Part shown: piece after piece, positions 31,594 to 41,638 of the stretch
Layout of the letters: every line of letters starts with the position of its first letter
Position numbering within the stretch: the first letter of the stretch is position 1
DNA from: Pyricularia pennisetigena
Lineage: Eukaryota > Ascomycota > Sordariomycetes > Magnaporthales > Pyriculariaceae
Direction: 5' to 3'
DNA length: 64,000 nucleotides
Assembly (NCBI RefSeq): GCF_004337985.1
Contig: NW_021940922.1
Coordinates: forward strand, 589,382-653,381
Position numbers and translations under genes: made by a program
The notes under the pieces: generated by a model
Seen by the model: only the letters and a program-made list of their open reading frames with translations
Database searches by the model: none
Told to the model about the DNA's origin: nothing

Positions 31594-34035
31594 TCAAGCC
31601 CTCCAGCTGCGCTTGACGCGACGTGCCGGGACAAACCTCTTCATGATCTCGGCCACTGCCTCGTCGTCAGTTATATCCTCATAGACCAGAGGTTCCTGTG
31701 TAGATTGGCGCCTAGAGAGGTCAGTGCTATCAGGATGATCTTCACCATTGAAAATGCTAGAGTACTCATCGCCGTCTTCGTCGTCCTCGTCCTCGTCCTC
31801 GTCGACGTCGGCGTCGGCATTAGCATCGTCGTAGACCTCGGTGTTTTGGTCAGCAGAGTTCACATCGGGGGTGAGTGATTCTTGGGCATCGGAGAACTCG
31901 TCTTCATCGGGGCTGTCAGCGTATTCGTTGCCATCCTGGGCGTTAGCATCATCGATATCGCGGCGGTAAATTCCCTGGGCCGGAGCGGCCCCGTAGAGGT
32001 CATCTTCAAAACCAGCGTCAAAAGATGCATCGGCGGCATAAGAGTCGGCGGCATAAGGGTCGGCACCAACACCAGCACCGAGGCCACCCGCTTGCCCAGC
32101 ACCCGCACCGATACCAGCACCAGCACCAGCAGCGACGCCAGCCGCGGGAACACCAGTACCGGTACCAAGGCCACCTGCTTTCCCAGCACCAGCACCAATA
32201 CCAACACCAGTGCCAATACCAGTGCCAGCAGCGACACCAGCCGCCGGAGCACCAGTACCAGTACCAAGGCCACCTGCCTGCCCAGCACCAGCGCTGATAC
32301 CAGCACCAGTGCCAGCAGCGACACCAGTCGCGGGAACACCAGTACCAGCACCAGAAACAGAGCCAAGGCCGTCATCAAAATCATCCTCAAACTCATCGCC
32401 ATAAAGATCGTCGGCGCTTTGCATCAGGGGATCGTTGGCAGGCGGCTCACCCGTCTGAGGAGCCGTCTGAGGAGTCGTCTGAGGAACCGTCTGAGGAGCC
32501 GCCTGAGGAGCCGTCTGAGGGGTCGTCTGAGGAACCGTCTGAGGAGCCGCCTGAGGAGCCGTCTGAACAGGCTGAGTAGCAGGCTGCGGCGCCGGTGCGA
32601 CGGCCGGGTCGGTAACTGGTTGAGCAGCCGGGTCGGGATCCTTCTTGCCCTTGATCTTCTTCGCGAGCTTGCCGACGAGATCACCCGCCGTACTGATGAC
32701 GGGCGCCACCATCGGAGCCATCGAGAGGAGACCCATGACCGCGGGCACAATGCGCTTCTCCAACGCGGCCTTGTCCGACTCGCCAGCCGCGACAGCAACG
32801 TCGCGTCTATAGACCGCCTGCAGAGCCGCGGCCGGAGGGGCGGCAAGCGACGACGCGCCGAGCGTGTCGGGCTGCTGCGCGTACATGTCGAGGCCGTCCA
32901 GGCCGGCGGCGCCACCGGCTGCCGTGGCAGCCGGCTGGAGGGCTGCGGGGTTGGCAGCGACAAGCGACGGGTCCTCCTGGGCGACACCAGATCCGGCAAG
33001 TCCGGCGTTGGCGGCGGTGGTTTGAGGTTGAAGGGCCGCTGGATCTTGAAGCCCGCTGGGGCCGGCGACGGAAGGCTGCACAGGAGCTGCATCCTCTAGA
33101 CCGGTGGCAGCACCAGCAGCAGCACCAGCAGGAACAGCCCCTGTAGCAGGGACAGCTCCAGTGGCGGGTACAGCACCAGTAGCGGCGCCAGGCACAGTTT
33201 GTGCAAGATCCTGGTCGGCAGCTCCTTCAGCAGGCAAAGCAGCGGCCCCGCCTTCGGGCGTCCCTCCCAGTGTTCCCTCAACAGCACCGGTCAACGGATC
33301 AGAAATTTGGCCAGTCAAAGGATCAGCAGCTTGGCCAGTCAAAGGATCGATAATTTGACCAGTCGATGGATCAACAACTTGGCCAGCCGATGTATCATAA
33401 ACTTGACCAGTCAACGGATCCACAGTTTGGCCGGGAACCGGAGCAGGAACACCCTCAGCACCCTCGGCAGGAAGCTGGGCCGGGGGCACACCTCCTTCAA
33501 CGCCGGGCTCTCCAGTGGTGGTATTCGAGACAGGAGGAACTGGCACAGGCACTACGGCTGTGTTTTGGGCATTCTTCTTCTTTTCCTCCTCCTCCTTCTT
33601 TTTCTTCTCTTCCTCAGCCTTCTTCTTTTTCTCCTCCTCTTCCTTCTTCTTCTTGTCCTCAGCCTCCTTCTTCTTCTTGTCTTCCTCGGCCTTCTTCTTT
33701 GCTTCCGCCTCGGCTGCTGCCGCCGCCTCGGCTTCTGCCTTCTTCTTCTTCTCCTCCTCCTCCTTTTTCTTCTTGTCTCCTCCAGAGACCTTGTCGACAA
33801 CCTTTTCAACGGCCTTGCCGATCAGTGGAGCGCCTACTGTTGCAAGTACAGGGATTAGGGGCAACAATCGCTTCTCCAAAGCCGTCTGGGTGTCATGGCT
33901 GGTATCCTGGTTAGCGTCGGCCGCTATGATGCGGCCGCCATCGGTGCCGTATGGGCTACGGGCCTGGAGAGGAATGCTGCGGGCAGATGCAGCTCCTATG
34001 CTGAGGGCTGCCGTCACCACGAGCGCGCCCTTCAT
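31594..34035 (-). CDS. Secreted repeat-rich protein with Kex2-type processing sites
   Basis: Intronless, 813 residues. A signal peptide (MKGALVVTAALSIGAASARS) is followed by ALEKR at residues 52-56 and a hydrophobic then amphipathic block (LLPLIPVLATVGAPLIGKAV), a Lys/Glu-rich tract (87-153), DP(L/S)TGQ repeats, and Ala/Pro/Gln-rich linkers. A second ALEKR at 424-428 precedes a similar block (IVPAVMGLLSMAPMVAPVIS, ending GDLVGKLAKKIKG). After PQT-type repeats, an acidic stretch and Gly/Ala repeats, the protein ends with a third site, MKR (798-800), and a short basic peptide FVPARRVKRSWRA. Other dibasic sites include two YRRD motifs. This is the architecture of a Kex2-processed precursor. Product function is unknown; a cell-wall-type structural protein is the alternative. 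Confidence 0.85.
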   Translation of the reverse strand: MKGALVVTAALSIGAASARSIPLQARSPYGTDGGRIIAADANQDTSHDTQTALEKRLLPLIPVLATVGAPLIGKAVEKVVDKVSGGDKKKKEEEEKKKKAEAEAAAAAEAEAKKKAEEDKKKKEAEDKKKKEEEEKKKKAEEEKKKKEEEEKKKNAQNTAVVPVPVPPVSNTTTGEPGVEGGVPPAQLPAEGAEGVPAPVPGQTVDPLTGQVYDTSAGQVVDPSTGQIIDPLTGQAADPLTGQISDPLTGAVEGTLGGTPEGGAAALPAEGAADQDLAQTVPGAATGAVPATGAVPATGAVPAGAAAGAATGLEDAAPVQPSVAGPSGLQDPAALQPQTTAANAGLAGSGVAQEDPSLVAANPAALQPAATAAGGAAGLDGLDMYAQQPDTLGASSLAAPPAAALQAVYRRDVAVAAGESDKAALEKRIVPAVMGLLSMAPMVAPVISTAGDLVGKLAKKIKGKKDPDPAAQPVTDPAVAPAPQPATQPVQTAPQAAPQTVPQTTPQTAPQAAPQTVPQTTPQTAPQTGEPPANDPLMQSADDLYGDEFEDDFDDGLGSVSGAGTGVPATGVAAGTGAGISAGAGQAGGLGTGTGAPAAGVAAGTGIGTGVGIGAGAGKAGGLGTGTGVPAAGVAAGAGAGIGAGAGQAGGLGAGVGADPYAADSYAADASFDAGFEDDLYGAAPAQGIYRRDIDDANAQDGNEYADSPDEDEFSDAQESLTPDVNSADQNTEVYDDANADADVDEDEDEDDEDGDEYSSIFNGEDHPDSTDLSRRQSTQEPLVYEDITDDEAVAEIMKRFVPARRVKRSWRA
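32070..32356 (-). repeat. Gly/Ala-rich coding repeats
   Basis: Three units of about 29-33 residues, each starting like GTGTG(V/A)PAAGVAAG and ending GAG(Q/K)AGGL, inside the Kex2-site protein. Nucleotide identity between units is high on inspection, so expansion or contraction between strains is likely. Confidence 0.85.
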
Positions 34036-35860
34036 GGCAAGCTCTGTTTGTTAGCGGGTTGATGTGTACCTAGGTAGCTATTTAGAATTAGTGGATAAAT
34101 GACTGAGCGGAAAGGGAGGTTAGTGGTTCTTTTACGGCGTTATGATAAAGCCAAGATGAAAAGACAAACCCCTGGTCGATGTGCCGGGGCGAAATGGAAA
34201 TGGAAATAAGAATGACAATTAGAGAGAGACAGAGGGGCGGAGAGAATGGTGAGGATTGTTGAAGTGAAGCATGTCGCAATGATATACAGAGATGTTAGCA
34301 GCATCGGCGAATTGATTACGGATTTACAGTCAGAATTCGCAGGATGGCTTACACACAAGAGGGTCAGGCCAGTCAGGTACAAGCCCATAGTAAGGTCATA
34401 ATTGTATGCATTGGTCGGTTGTCGGCACTTGAGTAACCTTGCCGAGCCCAAAGGTAAAAAGTGCGTCGACCAAAGTGCTGGAAAGGCCTTGTAGTGAGGG
34501 ACCAGAGCAGCTGTGCCGCAAAGAATTGTACAGTAAGAGCAACCCATCAGCTAGCTACGGTCGAGATAGTTGCTGGACAAGGATCGGGCAGAAGGCGGGA
34601 ATAAATCAGTCAGTCGGTTCACATCTCACAGAACGCAACAACAGTAATCAATCCAAGGGAGTTTACGGAGAGGCTTAGCTAGTCTCAGGGCTCATCCTAG
34701 AACGAACACTCCGCAATTGAGCCACGAAAAATTGCGGCGTTGGTTGTACCTGTGGGTCAGGTCCACCCAACGAGCGCGATCTTTTCGGCCAATGCAATTG
34801 GTCGAAAAGCCATGTGGCTGAAAGGAACATGGAGCGCTCGGTCCCCACTGCGAAGCAGGGGGGTCTAGTTTGAGCACTGAGACTAACTCCACTCCTCTGA
34901 ATCGGTCCTCGTTTGACGTAGTCACGTGATCCAGAATGCAGAGGCAGCAAGCTGCTTACTACCTGGAGTTTTGGTTTGATGCCAGTCGTTGAGTAAGCCC
35001 GTGAACAAACGATGACCTTATCAAGCCCCTAACCAAAATTCTTCTTTTTNNNNNNNNNNNNNNNNNNNNNNNNNNNNNNNNNNNNNNNNNNNNNNNNNNN
35101 NNNNNNNNNNNNNNNNNNNNNNNNNNNNNNNNNNNNNNNNNNNNNNNNTTTTTTTTGCGCCAACTTGAGTACTTGCAAGCATAATTATTGCAGCACATCT
35201 GCAATCAAAGATGGTCCACACAATTATTGTAGCATTGTACGATGGTATCTTGAGTGGTGGGATCATGGCCGGCCTGGTGCCAGTTTCTTTGACAGTTCCC
35301 TATGCAGACCCAATACCCAGCCAAATCTGCAGACCTCGAGTGCCAGGGCAAAGATGATAATAAGCCGAGAAGAGTGCATTCTCTTTTTTGCTTTTCTTCT
35401 TGAATAACTAATTCAATATTTTATATAAAGAAAAATTTGCTGTTGAATCAGCAATGAGAAAGTATATTCAGAGACTTGGACCGGTGTTGGAGTTGAAGAA
35501 TAGAATAATTCCCGGCCCTGCTTCTGCCAGTGCGATACTATGCAGCTATGGTCATGAAAAGTCCACCGCATGAGCTCAAATGCAGCAGAGGGTGCCAGGC
35601 GGAGCACACTTTACGGGTCTCTCTGGGACGTCTATGCTTGATGCCTGTTGCGACCAGGCCGGCTATGAGGTGATTTCTCGCATGTTGACTGACACAAGGA
35701 AATGAGGTCCTTATTACGGAAAATCCAAGCTGTGAAAAGATACTGTATCATTTTCCACATGCAAGTCTCGTATAACCAAGTGGGAATAGATATAGGTCTC
35801 CAAAAGATGATCTTTTTAGCCAGTCACATCCACTTACACAAAAAGCCATCAGCAAGACAA
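34036..35860. other. Intergenic region containing an assembly gap
   Basis: No gene recognised on either side of the gap. Short frames only. The left part contains the promoter of the Kex2-site protein. Confidence 0.5.
35050..35148. other. Assembly gap (N run, about 99 nt)
   Basis: The gap is flanked by T runs on both sides (ctttttN...Nttttttt), so a long homopolymer is the probable cause of the break and the true length is unknown. Confidence 0.98.
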
Positions 35861-38368
35861 TCACACCGACGCATCCGGGTCCTCATAGTCGATCAACAAC
35901 AACTCCACAATGGCGTGCCTCAGATTATCATCAATATCCAAGGCCTGCACGCCTTGCAGCTGCTCATTCTTTGGACGTGCGCGGTAGCTCTTCTTGCCTG
36001 TCTCGACCGTCAAGGTAGCCCAGATGGTGTCCTTGAGCGCGTACTCGATCTCGGCATCGCCCAGAATCTGCTCGATCTGACCGATCGGGTTCTCGTTCCC
36101 CATCCCGCCGGCGCCACCGCTGAGCGTCACCACGATGGGCTCGTCCGATGCGAAGCTGCCCAGGGTGAAGCGTGACCCCCTTTCGTCGGGTTTGCGGCCG
36201 AGTTGGGCATTGTTTTGTGCGTTGGTCACGGTGCACCGGCTGCCGTGCTGGGCGAGGAAGAGCAGATTCCATTCCCGGCCCTGGGTGTGTTGCTTGGGTG
36301 AGCCGGGGGCGTTGGTGATGGTGACTGTGCTCGTCTCTGCTGCCCATTCGATCTTTGTAGTGAAGCGTCTTGTTTCGCCGTTCTCGGTCTGCACGTCTTC
36401 GTGGAGGTCAAAGCAGGCATCTCCAGAATCTTGGTCTACGGCGAGCACAACCTCGAGACGGGCGGGCAGCGGAGCGCCGTTTCCCATGTTTTCGGCAGCG
36501 TCCAAAACCACAATCGATCCCTCCCTGACAAATACAGGATACTGGTTCAGGGGCCTGCTCATCCACACCTCGCGGTCTCCAGAGTACACCCTCCCGGTGA
36601 AGTAGTCGACCCACCTACCGGGCGGCAGCCAGCCCTTCGTTTTCGCCAGCCGGTACTTGGGGTCCAGCGGATCCGTGATGGGCAGCACCATCATGCTCGC
36701 GCCAAAAAGGAACTGGTTCTCGACGCGGTACGCCTCGTGGCGTGTGGGGCACTCCCAGTACATGGGCTGCACGAGCGGCATGCCCTCCTCCGAGGCGCGC
36801 ACGTTCATCGAGTACAGATACGGCAGCAGCCGGTGCCGCAGCCTCAGGAAGTCCGAGACCGTCTCCTGCGGCCCGCCGGTCGGCAGCTTCCACGGCTCCT
36901 TGGTGACCCATCGCGTGTTCGACGAGTGCAGGCGCATTATGGGAGAGAAGACGCCGAGCTGGACCCAGCGCGCTGTGAGCTCTGCGCTCTTGGCCCCCAG
37001 ATAGTGGCCGCCAATGTCGTGGCTCCACCAGCCGTAGCCAATGTTGGACGCCGTCGCTGTGAAGGCCGGCTGGAAGCGCAGGCTGTCCCACGAAACCACG
37101 CTGTCCCCGGAGAAGCCGATGGGGTACCGATGACTGCCGGGCCCCGCATACCGTGACAGGATCAGCGGCTGGGGGATCTTGCTCTTGATGTGCTGGTAGT
37201 GGAAGTGGTTGAGCACCCAGAGCGGATCAACGCCGGGTAGCTTGGTGTACTCACCCTGTTGCCAGTCGATCCACCAGAAGTCGCAGCCGTCCTCCTCGAG
37301 GGGTTTGAGCAGGATTTCGAAGTATGCGCGTATGTATTTGCGGTTTGTTATGTCGAACGCCACTGGCTCCCCCGACGATGGATCCCGGCCAACTGCACGG
37401 CAAAACTCCTCATACAAGTCTTCGTATCTGTGCACTCCGTCGGCCGGGTGATCGTTGAGAGTCGTCTTCAACCCACGCTCGTGCAGCTCTGCGAGGAAGC
37501 GGCGCGGATGGGGGAACAGCTTGCGGTCCCAGGAGTATCCAGTCCAGCCGTTTTGGCCGTCCGCGATAACCCGCGGGTCGTCGACCAGATGCCAGTCCAT
37601 GTCGATGACGGCGACCGACAGCGGGATCCGGTGCTTTTCGAAATCGTCCATGAGGGCGACGTACTCGCGGTCGCTGTACGGGTAGTACCTACTCCACCAG
37701 TTGCCCAGCGCCCAGCGCGGAACGACGGGCGTCTCGCCCGAGATGAGGTAGAATGCCTTGATGGCGTCGCGGTAGTCGTGTCCGTAGGCGAAAAGGTAGC
37801 CGTCCACCCTCCCCTCCCCGGCGAGGCGGGGCGCAACGAATCCATCCGGCTCGAAGAGCATGGTGGTCGAGTCGTCGATGGTGGCGTACCCCTTGTGCGA
37901 CATGATGCCGGTACCCCAGTCCGTCCGGCCGTCGACGCGGTCCAGCGTGCGGGCGGTGCCGCCGAGGCTCTCCCACGGCTTGTAGTACCCGTACCGCCAG
38001 AGGCTGCGGGTGTGGCCGGCGACGAGACAGAAGAAGTTGTGCGCCGCAAAAGAGGTGCAGTTTGTGTCAAATGTGATCCGGAAACGCTTGGTGACGATGT
38101 CGATCCAGCCGTCGTCGTCCAGCTCCTCGACTGCAAAATCGTCGGTGCCTCCACGGTCGCGACGGTATGCAAACGAGGACGGCCTGTCCTCGAACCGGCC
38201 GTCGGGCGCCCATTCATAGCGGACCAGGCCGTCGGCGAGGACGGTGAGGCGGAACTTGTCACCTTGACGTCCGCCGATGACGCTTCCCCTGCGCAGGGGA
38301 GTGGGCGGGGACTCGGGTGGTGTCATGATGAGTTCTTCATCAGTCGCCATAGCATATATCTGGGTCAT
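35861..38368 (-). CDS. GH31 family glycosidase (alpha-glucosidase/xylosidase type), intracellular
   Basis: Intronless, 835 residues; start at ATG 38368, with a second ATG six codons later. GH31 order is complete: an N-terminal beta-sandwich; the (beta/alpha)8 barrel with WALGNWWSRYYPYSDREYV, the aglycone-site motif VIDMDWHLVDD, the nucleophile region CDFWWIDWQQGE (Asp in WWIDW) and the acid/base region GFSGDSVVSWDSLRFQP (Asp in SGDS); WWSHDIGGHYLG; and C-terminal beta domains. No signal peptide, unlike secreted fungal maltases, so a cytosolic role on imported oligosaccharides is likely. Exact specificity cannot be read. Lack of introns over 2.5 kb and the overall pattern resemble bacterial GH31 enzymes; transfer is possible but untested. 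Confidence 0.93.
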   Translation of the reverse strand: MTQIYAMATDEELIMTPPESPPTPLRRGSVIGGRQGDKFRLTVLADGLVRYEWAPDGRFEDRPSSFAYRRDRGGTDDFAVEELDDDGWIDIVTKRFRITFDTNCTSFAAHNFFCLVAGHTRSLWRYGYYKPWESLGGTARTLDRVDGRTDWGTGIMSHKGYATIDDSTTMLFEPDGFVAPRLAGEGRVDGYLFAYGHDYRDAIKAFYLISGETPVVPRWALGNWWSRYYPYSDREYVALMDDFEKHRIPLSVAVIDMDWHLVDDPRVIADGQNGWTGYSWDRKLFPHPRRFLAELHERGLKTTLNDHPADGVHRYEDLYEEFCRAVGRDPSSGEPVAFDITNRKYIRAYFEILLKPLEEDGCDFWWIDWQQGEYTKLPGVDPLWVLNHFHYQHIKSKIPQPLILSRYAGPGSHRYPIGFSGDSVVSWDSLRFQPAFTATASNIGYGWWSHDIGGHYLGAKSAELTARWVQLGVFSPIMRLHSSNTRWVTKEPWKLPTGGPQETVSDFLRLRHRLLPYLYSMNVRASEEGMPLVQPMYWECPTRHEAYRVENQFLFGASMMVLPITDPLDPKYRLAKTKGWLPPGRWVDYFTGRVYSGDREVWMSRPLNQYPVFVREGSIVVLDAAENMGNGAPLPARLEVVLAVDQDSGDACFDLHEDVQTENGETRRFTTKIEWAAETSTVTITNAPGSPKQHTQGREWNLLFLAQHGSRCTVTNAQNNAQLGRKPDERGSRFTLGSFASDEPIVVTLSGGAGGMGNENPIGQIEQILGDAEIEYALKDTIWATLTVETGKKSYRARPKNEQLQGVQALDIDDNLRHAIVELLLIDYEDPDASV

Positions 38369-38956
38369 TGGTGTATCGGGAGGCTGTCGCCACAGTTACT
38401 TGATCATTGTCAAGAAAGCACAAGATGTAGTACCGATACTACGTCCGAGTGCCGATTGTCTACCAAGGTAATTGCTTTCGCTCGGATGTTGGAGAAAATA
38501 AACATAAAACTATATAGACTGTTGCCCCGCGTTGCACGTGCTCATTCCTTTGCTTTCTTTTCCAAGACACATTGATTTATCCCCACGGATGATTGAGGAT
38601 ACTAAACCAAACTAGATCTCCCTACCGCTAGACCCAGACCTGAACCGGAGCTATACGATTGTCAGGATGTCACAATCCCAAAAGCCGGGGGGTACTGTCA
38701 ACTCAACTTTTTACGTATATGGTTCAGCGTAATTTATGGGAGAAACGCCAATTCAGGTCTTGTAGCTGTGTATGTTTTACATCATAAAAAAGACAGTGTC
38801 TGAGAATAATCAATCAACTGAATCCTTTTTTTTTTTTTTTCTTGGTTAAATTCCAGTACATGAGCTTTGTAAAAGCAGTCTGCAAACAACCCTCCAAAAA
38901 AAAAAAAAAAAAAGCAAAACATGCCCTCAATAAAACACAGCCTGTTGCCGCTGGGC
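38369..38956. other. Intergenic region with T- and A-runs
   Basis: Homopolymer tracts at about 38827-38840 and 38897-38913, both just downstream of the NmrA-like gene (minus). No gene seen. Confidence 0.5.
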
Positions 38957-39877
38957 CTAAATGCCCTTGACGACCCTCGCCACAGTCTCATCGAGCGTCT
39001 CCTTCTCAACTGCTCCCAGCAATTCCATCGTGTCCCCAACCTTGTGGTTGTAGTCTCCTCCGCGTCCCTCCGACATGTGCATGGCATAAAATGCAGATAT
39101 ATGCCCAAACTCACCCGCCTTATCCGCCTGCTCAATGAACTCATCTGCGTCGACCTCTTCAATCTTCCAGTCCTTCTCCTCCGTCCCGGTCGCCTTTAGC
39201 AGGGCGGCAAGGATGTCTCTCTGCGTGATGTAGAACGACTTGAGAAACACGGGCTTGTCGTGGAACCTTGCCAGCTCCGCGTCGGGAAGCGACAGCAGAC
39301 CCGCCGTGGCCTTGCCGACGGTCCCGACGTTGGTCGTGACGAACCTTGTCCTCCCGCCGTCGTACAACCTGGCCGTGCGCGCGGCGATGTCGAAGCCCCA
39401 GAAGCCGTTTGGCAGCGACCAGTCGAACCAGGGGTTGTTGACGACGGCGGACCACGCCATGCCCCGGTCGTTGATCAGATCGCGCACGGGCTTCTTGCCC
39501 GCGACGATGGGCGAATCCTTGACGATGCGAGACTCCGGGTCCGGGTCGCTGCCGAACTCGGTTGGTACCACCAGCGGCACGCCGGCCTCGGCGGCCGCCT
39601 CGATCCACAGCTTCTGGTCCCCCATTGCCGGAATGCCGAGCTGCAGCAGCAGCACGTCCTGGCCCTTGAGCGCGCGGACGGCAAAGTCGGCATCGGAGGC
39701 GACGCCGCGCTCGACGCGAGCTACGCCGACATCGGGGATTTTGCTGGTGCTGTCCGGGCGCGTGATGACGGTGATGGTGTGGATGCCCTGGGCGATCAGG
39801 GCCTCGAGGGTTGGGGTGCCGACTGATCCTGTAGCGCCGACAATGGCGATTTTGCGGCCTTGCTTGGCGGGCGACAT
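38957..39877 (-). CDS. NmrA-like / isoflavone-reductase-type NAD(P)-binding protein
   Basis: Intronless, 306 residues. The N-terminal dinucleotide-binding motif is IAIVGATGSVGTPTLEALIA (GxxGxxG); further family marks are VLLLQLGIPAMGDQKLWIEA, VPLVVPTEFGSDPDPES and GKATAGLLSLPD. Family knowledge: fungal NmrA-like proteins of this length are either NAD(P)-sensing regulators or reductases of aromatic compounds. No secretion signal is present, so it is cytosolic. Its neighbours (GH31 and FAD dehydrogenase) are also intronless, but no shared pathway is evident. Confidence 0.92.
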   Translation of the reverse strand: MSPAKQGRKIAIVGATGSVGTPTLEALIAQGIHTITVITRPDSTSKIPDVGVARVERGVASDADFAVRALKGQDVLLLQLGIPAMGDQKLWIEAAAEAGVPLVVPTEFGSDPDPESRIVKDSPIVAGKKPVRDLINDRGMAWSAVVNNPWFDWSLPNGFWGFDIAARTARLYDGGRTRFVTTNVGTVGKATAGLLSLPDAELARFHDKPVFLKSFYITQRDILAALLKATGTEEKDWKIEEVDADEFIEQADKAGEFGHISAFYAMHMSEGRGGDYNHKVGDTMELLGAVEKETLDETVARVVKGI

Positions 39878-40808
39878 GATTGTTGGACGATTAAAACTTT
39901 ATGTGATAAGAGTCAAGGGTTGGTCAGTCTAAGTTGACAAACTGAATATGAGTTGACAGCTTGCGAGTGCATATCCTGAATCTTTCGCCTCTTGTATCCC
40001 AGATCCTGCGATCGGATGGCTATATATACTTGCAAGCTGGTCCATGATGATATGTCTGTTTACAAGCAGATCATCCCTCGTCTGTGATGCTGGGTTAACG
40101 CCACCGCTTGGCCGGCCGATGGGATAGTGCTTTGAAATCATTGAGCATGTTTAGCCTGCAGTACCCAACTAGGAATGAGCGCATGCAAACAACGCTAGCT
40201 GCCAAGACGGCAGCGATGCTGACGGAGCACGATTGCAACCTGTAAGCAACCTCGGTGACAATCCAATCGGGACCAGCAGTCGGGCACCAGTAGTCAGGTA
40301 GCGCGGTTGTCGTTTGTCCGGCCTCCATTCGGATCCTTCGACAGCTCAACAATCCCCAAAATCACAACTTCGGTACTCCTAGTACACCGCAGACCGACGT
40401 ATTCACCATCCCTGACCTGATGAGGCCCAAGACGCAAAAAAAAAACATTCCCAAGCAGATTAGAAATCACGACCCAATAAGGGGTGCGCGCCTCTGGGAA
40501 TTCTAGTATTCTTGAAGCCACGACACTGCAAGACTAGCTGACGTCGAAGGATGTGAAGAATAGTCACGCAAAAGCGCAGTCACTCGGCGAATTTGATTAG
40601 CAAGCAAATGGAAACTTGGGACGAAATCCAGCCGAAAAACTCATGTTCCAACAACGACTCGTGCACAGGCCCATTACCCACAGTTATGTGGGTTCCCATG
40701 CAACTCTTCCCCACTGAGACGCAGGGCTCAGCTGACACACAAAAAACTTTTGTTTCGTGGTATATGAATATTGCATAGTCCCATGTCTTCAACAACAACT
40801 CAAGAGTC
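39878..40808. other. Intergenic region, no gene recognised
   Basis: Short frames only, up to the tRNA gene. Confidence 0.5.
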
Positions 40809-40895
40809 GCCCGGCTAGCTCAATCGGTAGAGCGTGAGACTCTTAAGGACCTTCGGTTCATCTCAAGGCTGTGGGTTCGACCCCCACGTCGGGCT
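40809..40895 (+). tRNA. tRNA-Lys (anticodon CTT) with a 14-nt intron
   Basis: The acceptor stem GCCCGGC (40809-40815) pairs with GTCGGGC (40888-40894), with a discriminator T. The D-arm has TAGCTCAATCGGTAGAGC. The anticodon stem TGAGA pairs with TCTCA; the loop carries CTT at 40842-40844. A 14-nt intron (40846-40859) sits one base 3' of the anticodon, the canonical eukaryotic position. The T-arm shows the B-box GGTTCGACC-type sequence. A T5 run at 40923-40927 can serve as the RNA polymerase III terminator. Confidence 0.95.
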
Positions 40896-41638
40896 CAATT
40901 CCCGTACAAGCGGCTCATTTCCTTTTTGCCATTCTTTTGATGTTGGATCTCTTTCGTTCGATATGTCTCTCCTATTCGAAGTAAAAGCTTTGCACATGTC
41001 TGGAACTTTTTTTTTTCCTTTTTGCCATACGTTGGCCATATAGGATGATTGCTTTGCAAGCAGGCTGGTTCTGGTATCTTCGCCTTCGTCGGCATGTCCA
41101 GTCCAGGTGCTGTTCTACCTTGGCAAGATGACTTGGCCGGTGATACACTACAAAGAGCCCCGGCATCAGAGAGCCAGGCCGTCAAGAGTGAAGCAGCCAG
41201 AAACTTTCTAGTCTCGCAGTTCCCTGCAACATAGCCACATGAAATGCGTATCATTGCCTCCAGGTAAGCCAGCTAGCTAGGTCCCAATTGCGCGCCTACA
41301 CTATATATAACTAGAAACAGAGCAAATCAAAGAAAAAGAAAGAATGAAGACTTTGTTTTTATAGTGTTAATGCTGGGCAGTTTACCAACACAACATAGGA
41401 ACTTACATACAAGGGAGCGGATTTAGCCATGGGAGAGTTGGCAGGGGATCATATTCGGTAGCTGCCTGTTGCCTGTTGCCTGCTAGCGGAGCGGGGGTTC
41501 GTCGTTTGTTGCCATAAAGATGTACGCAGTCACTCACTGTTCACCCTACCCCTTGATCAAAATCCACCCGAGACAGACATTATCAGCGCCGCTTTTTGAT
41601 CTTCATCTTTAGACCTCTTCTGCAAAGAAGCCTAGATC
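40896..41638. other. Intergenic region, no gene recognised
   Basis: Between the tRNA and the 2EXR gene; a T run at about 41009-41018. No gene seen. Confidence 0.5.

Noticed and set aside
31882..33099. 405-codon plus-strand open frame rich in Ser/Thr/Arg
   Set aside because: Antisense shadow of the Kex2-site protein; its repeats are the complement of the Gly/Ala and PQT coding repeats.
34680..34930. Possible transposon end near the assembly gap
   Set aside because: No terminal repeats or transposase frame could be identified on either side of the gap.
37259..38575. 438-codon plus-strand open frame
   Set aside because: Antisense to the intact GH31 gene with complete catalytic motifs; GC-rich codon bias creates the open complement.
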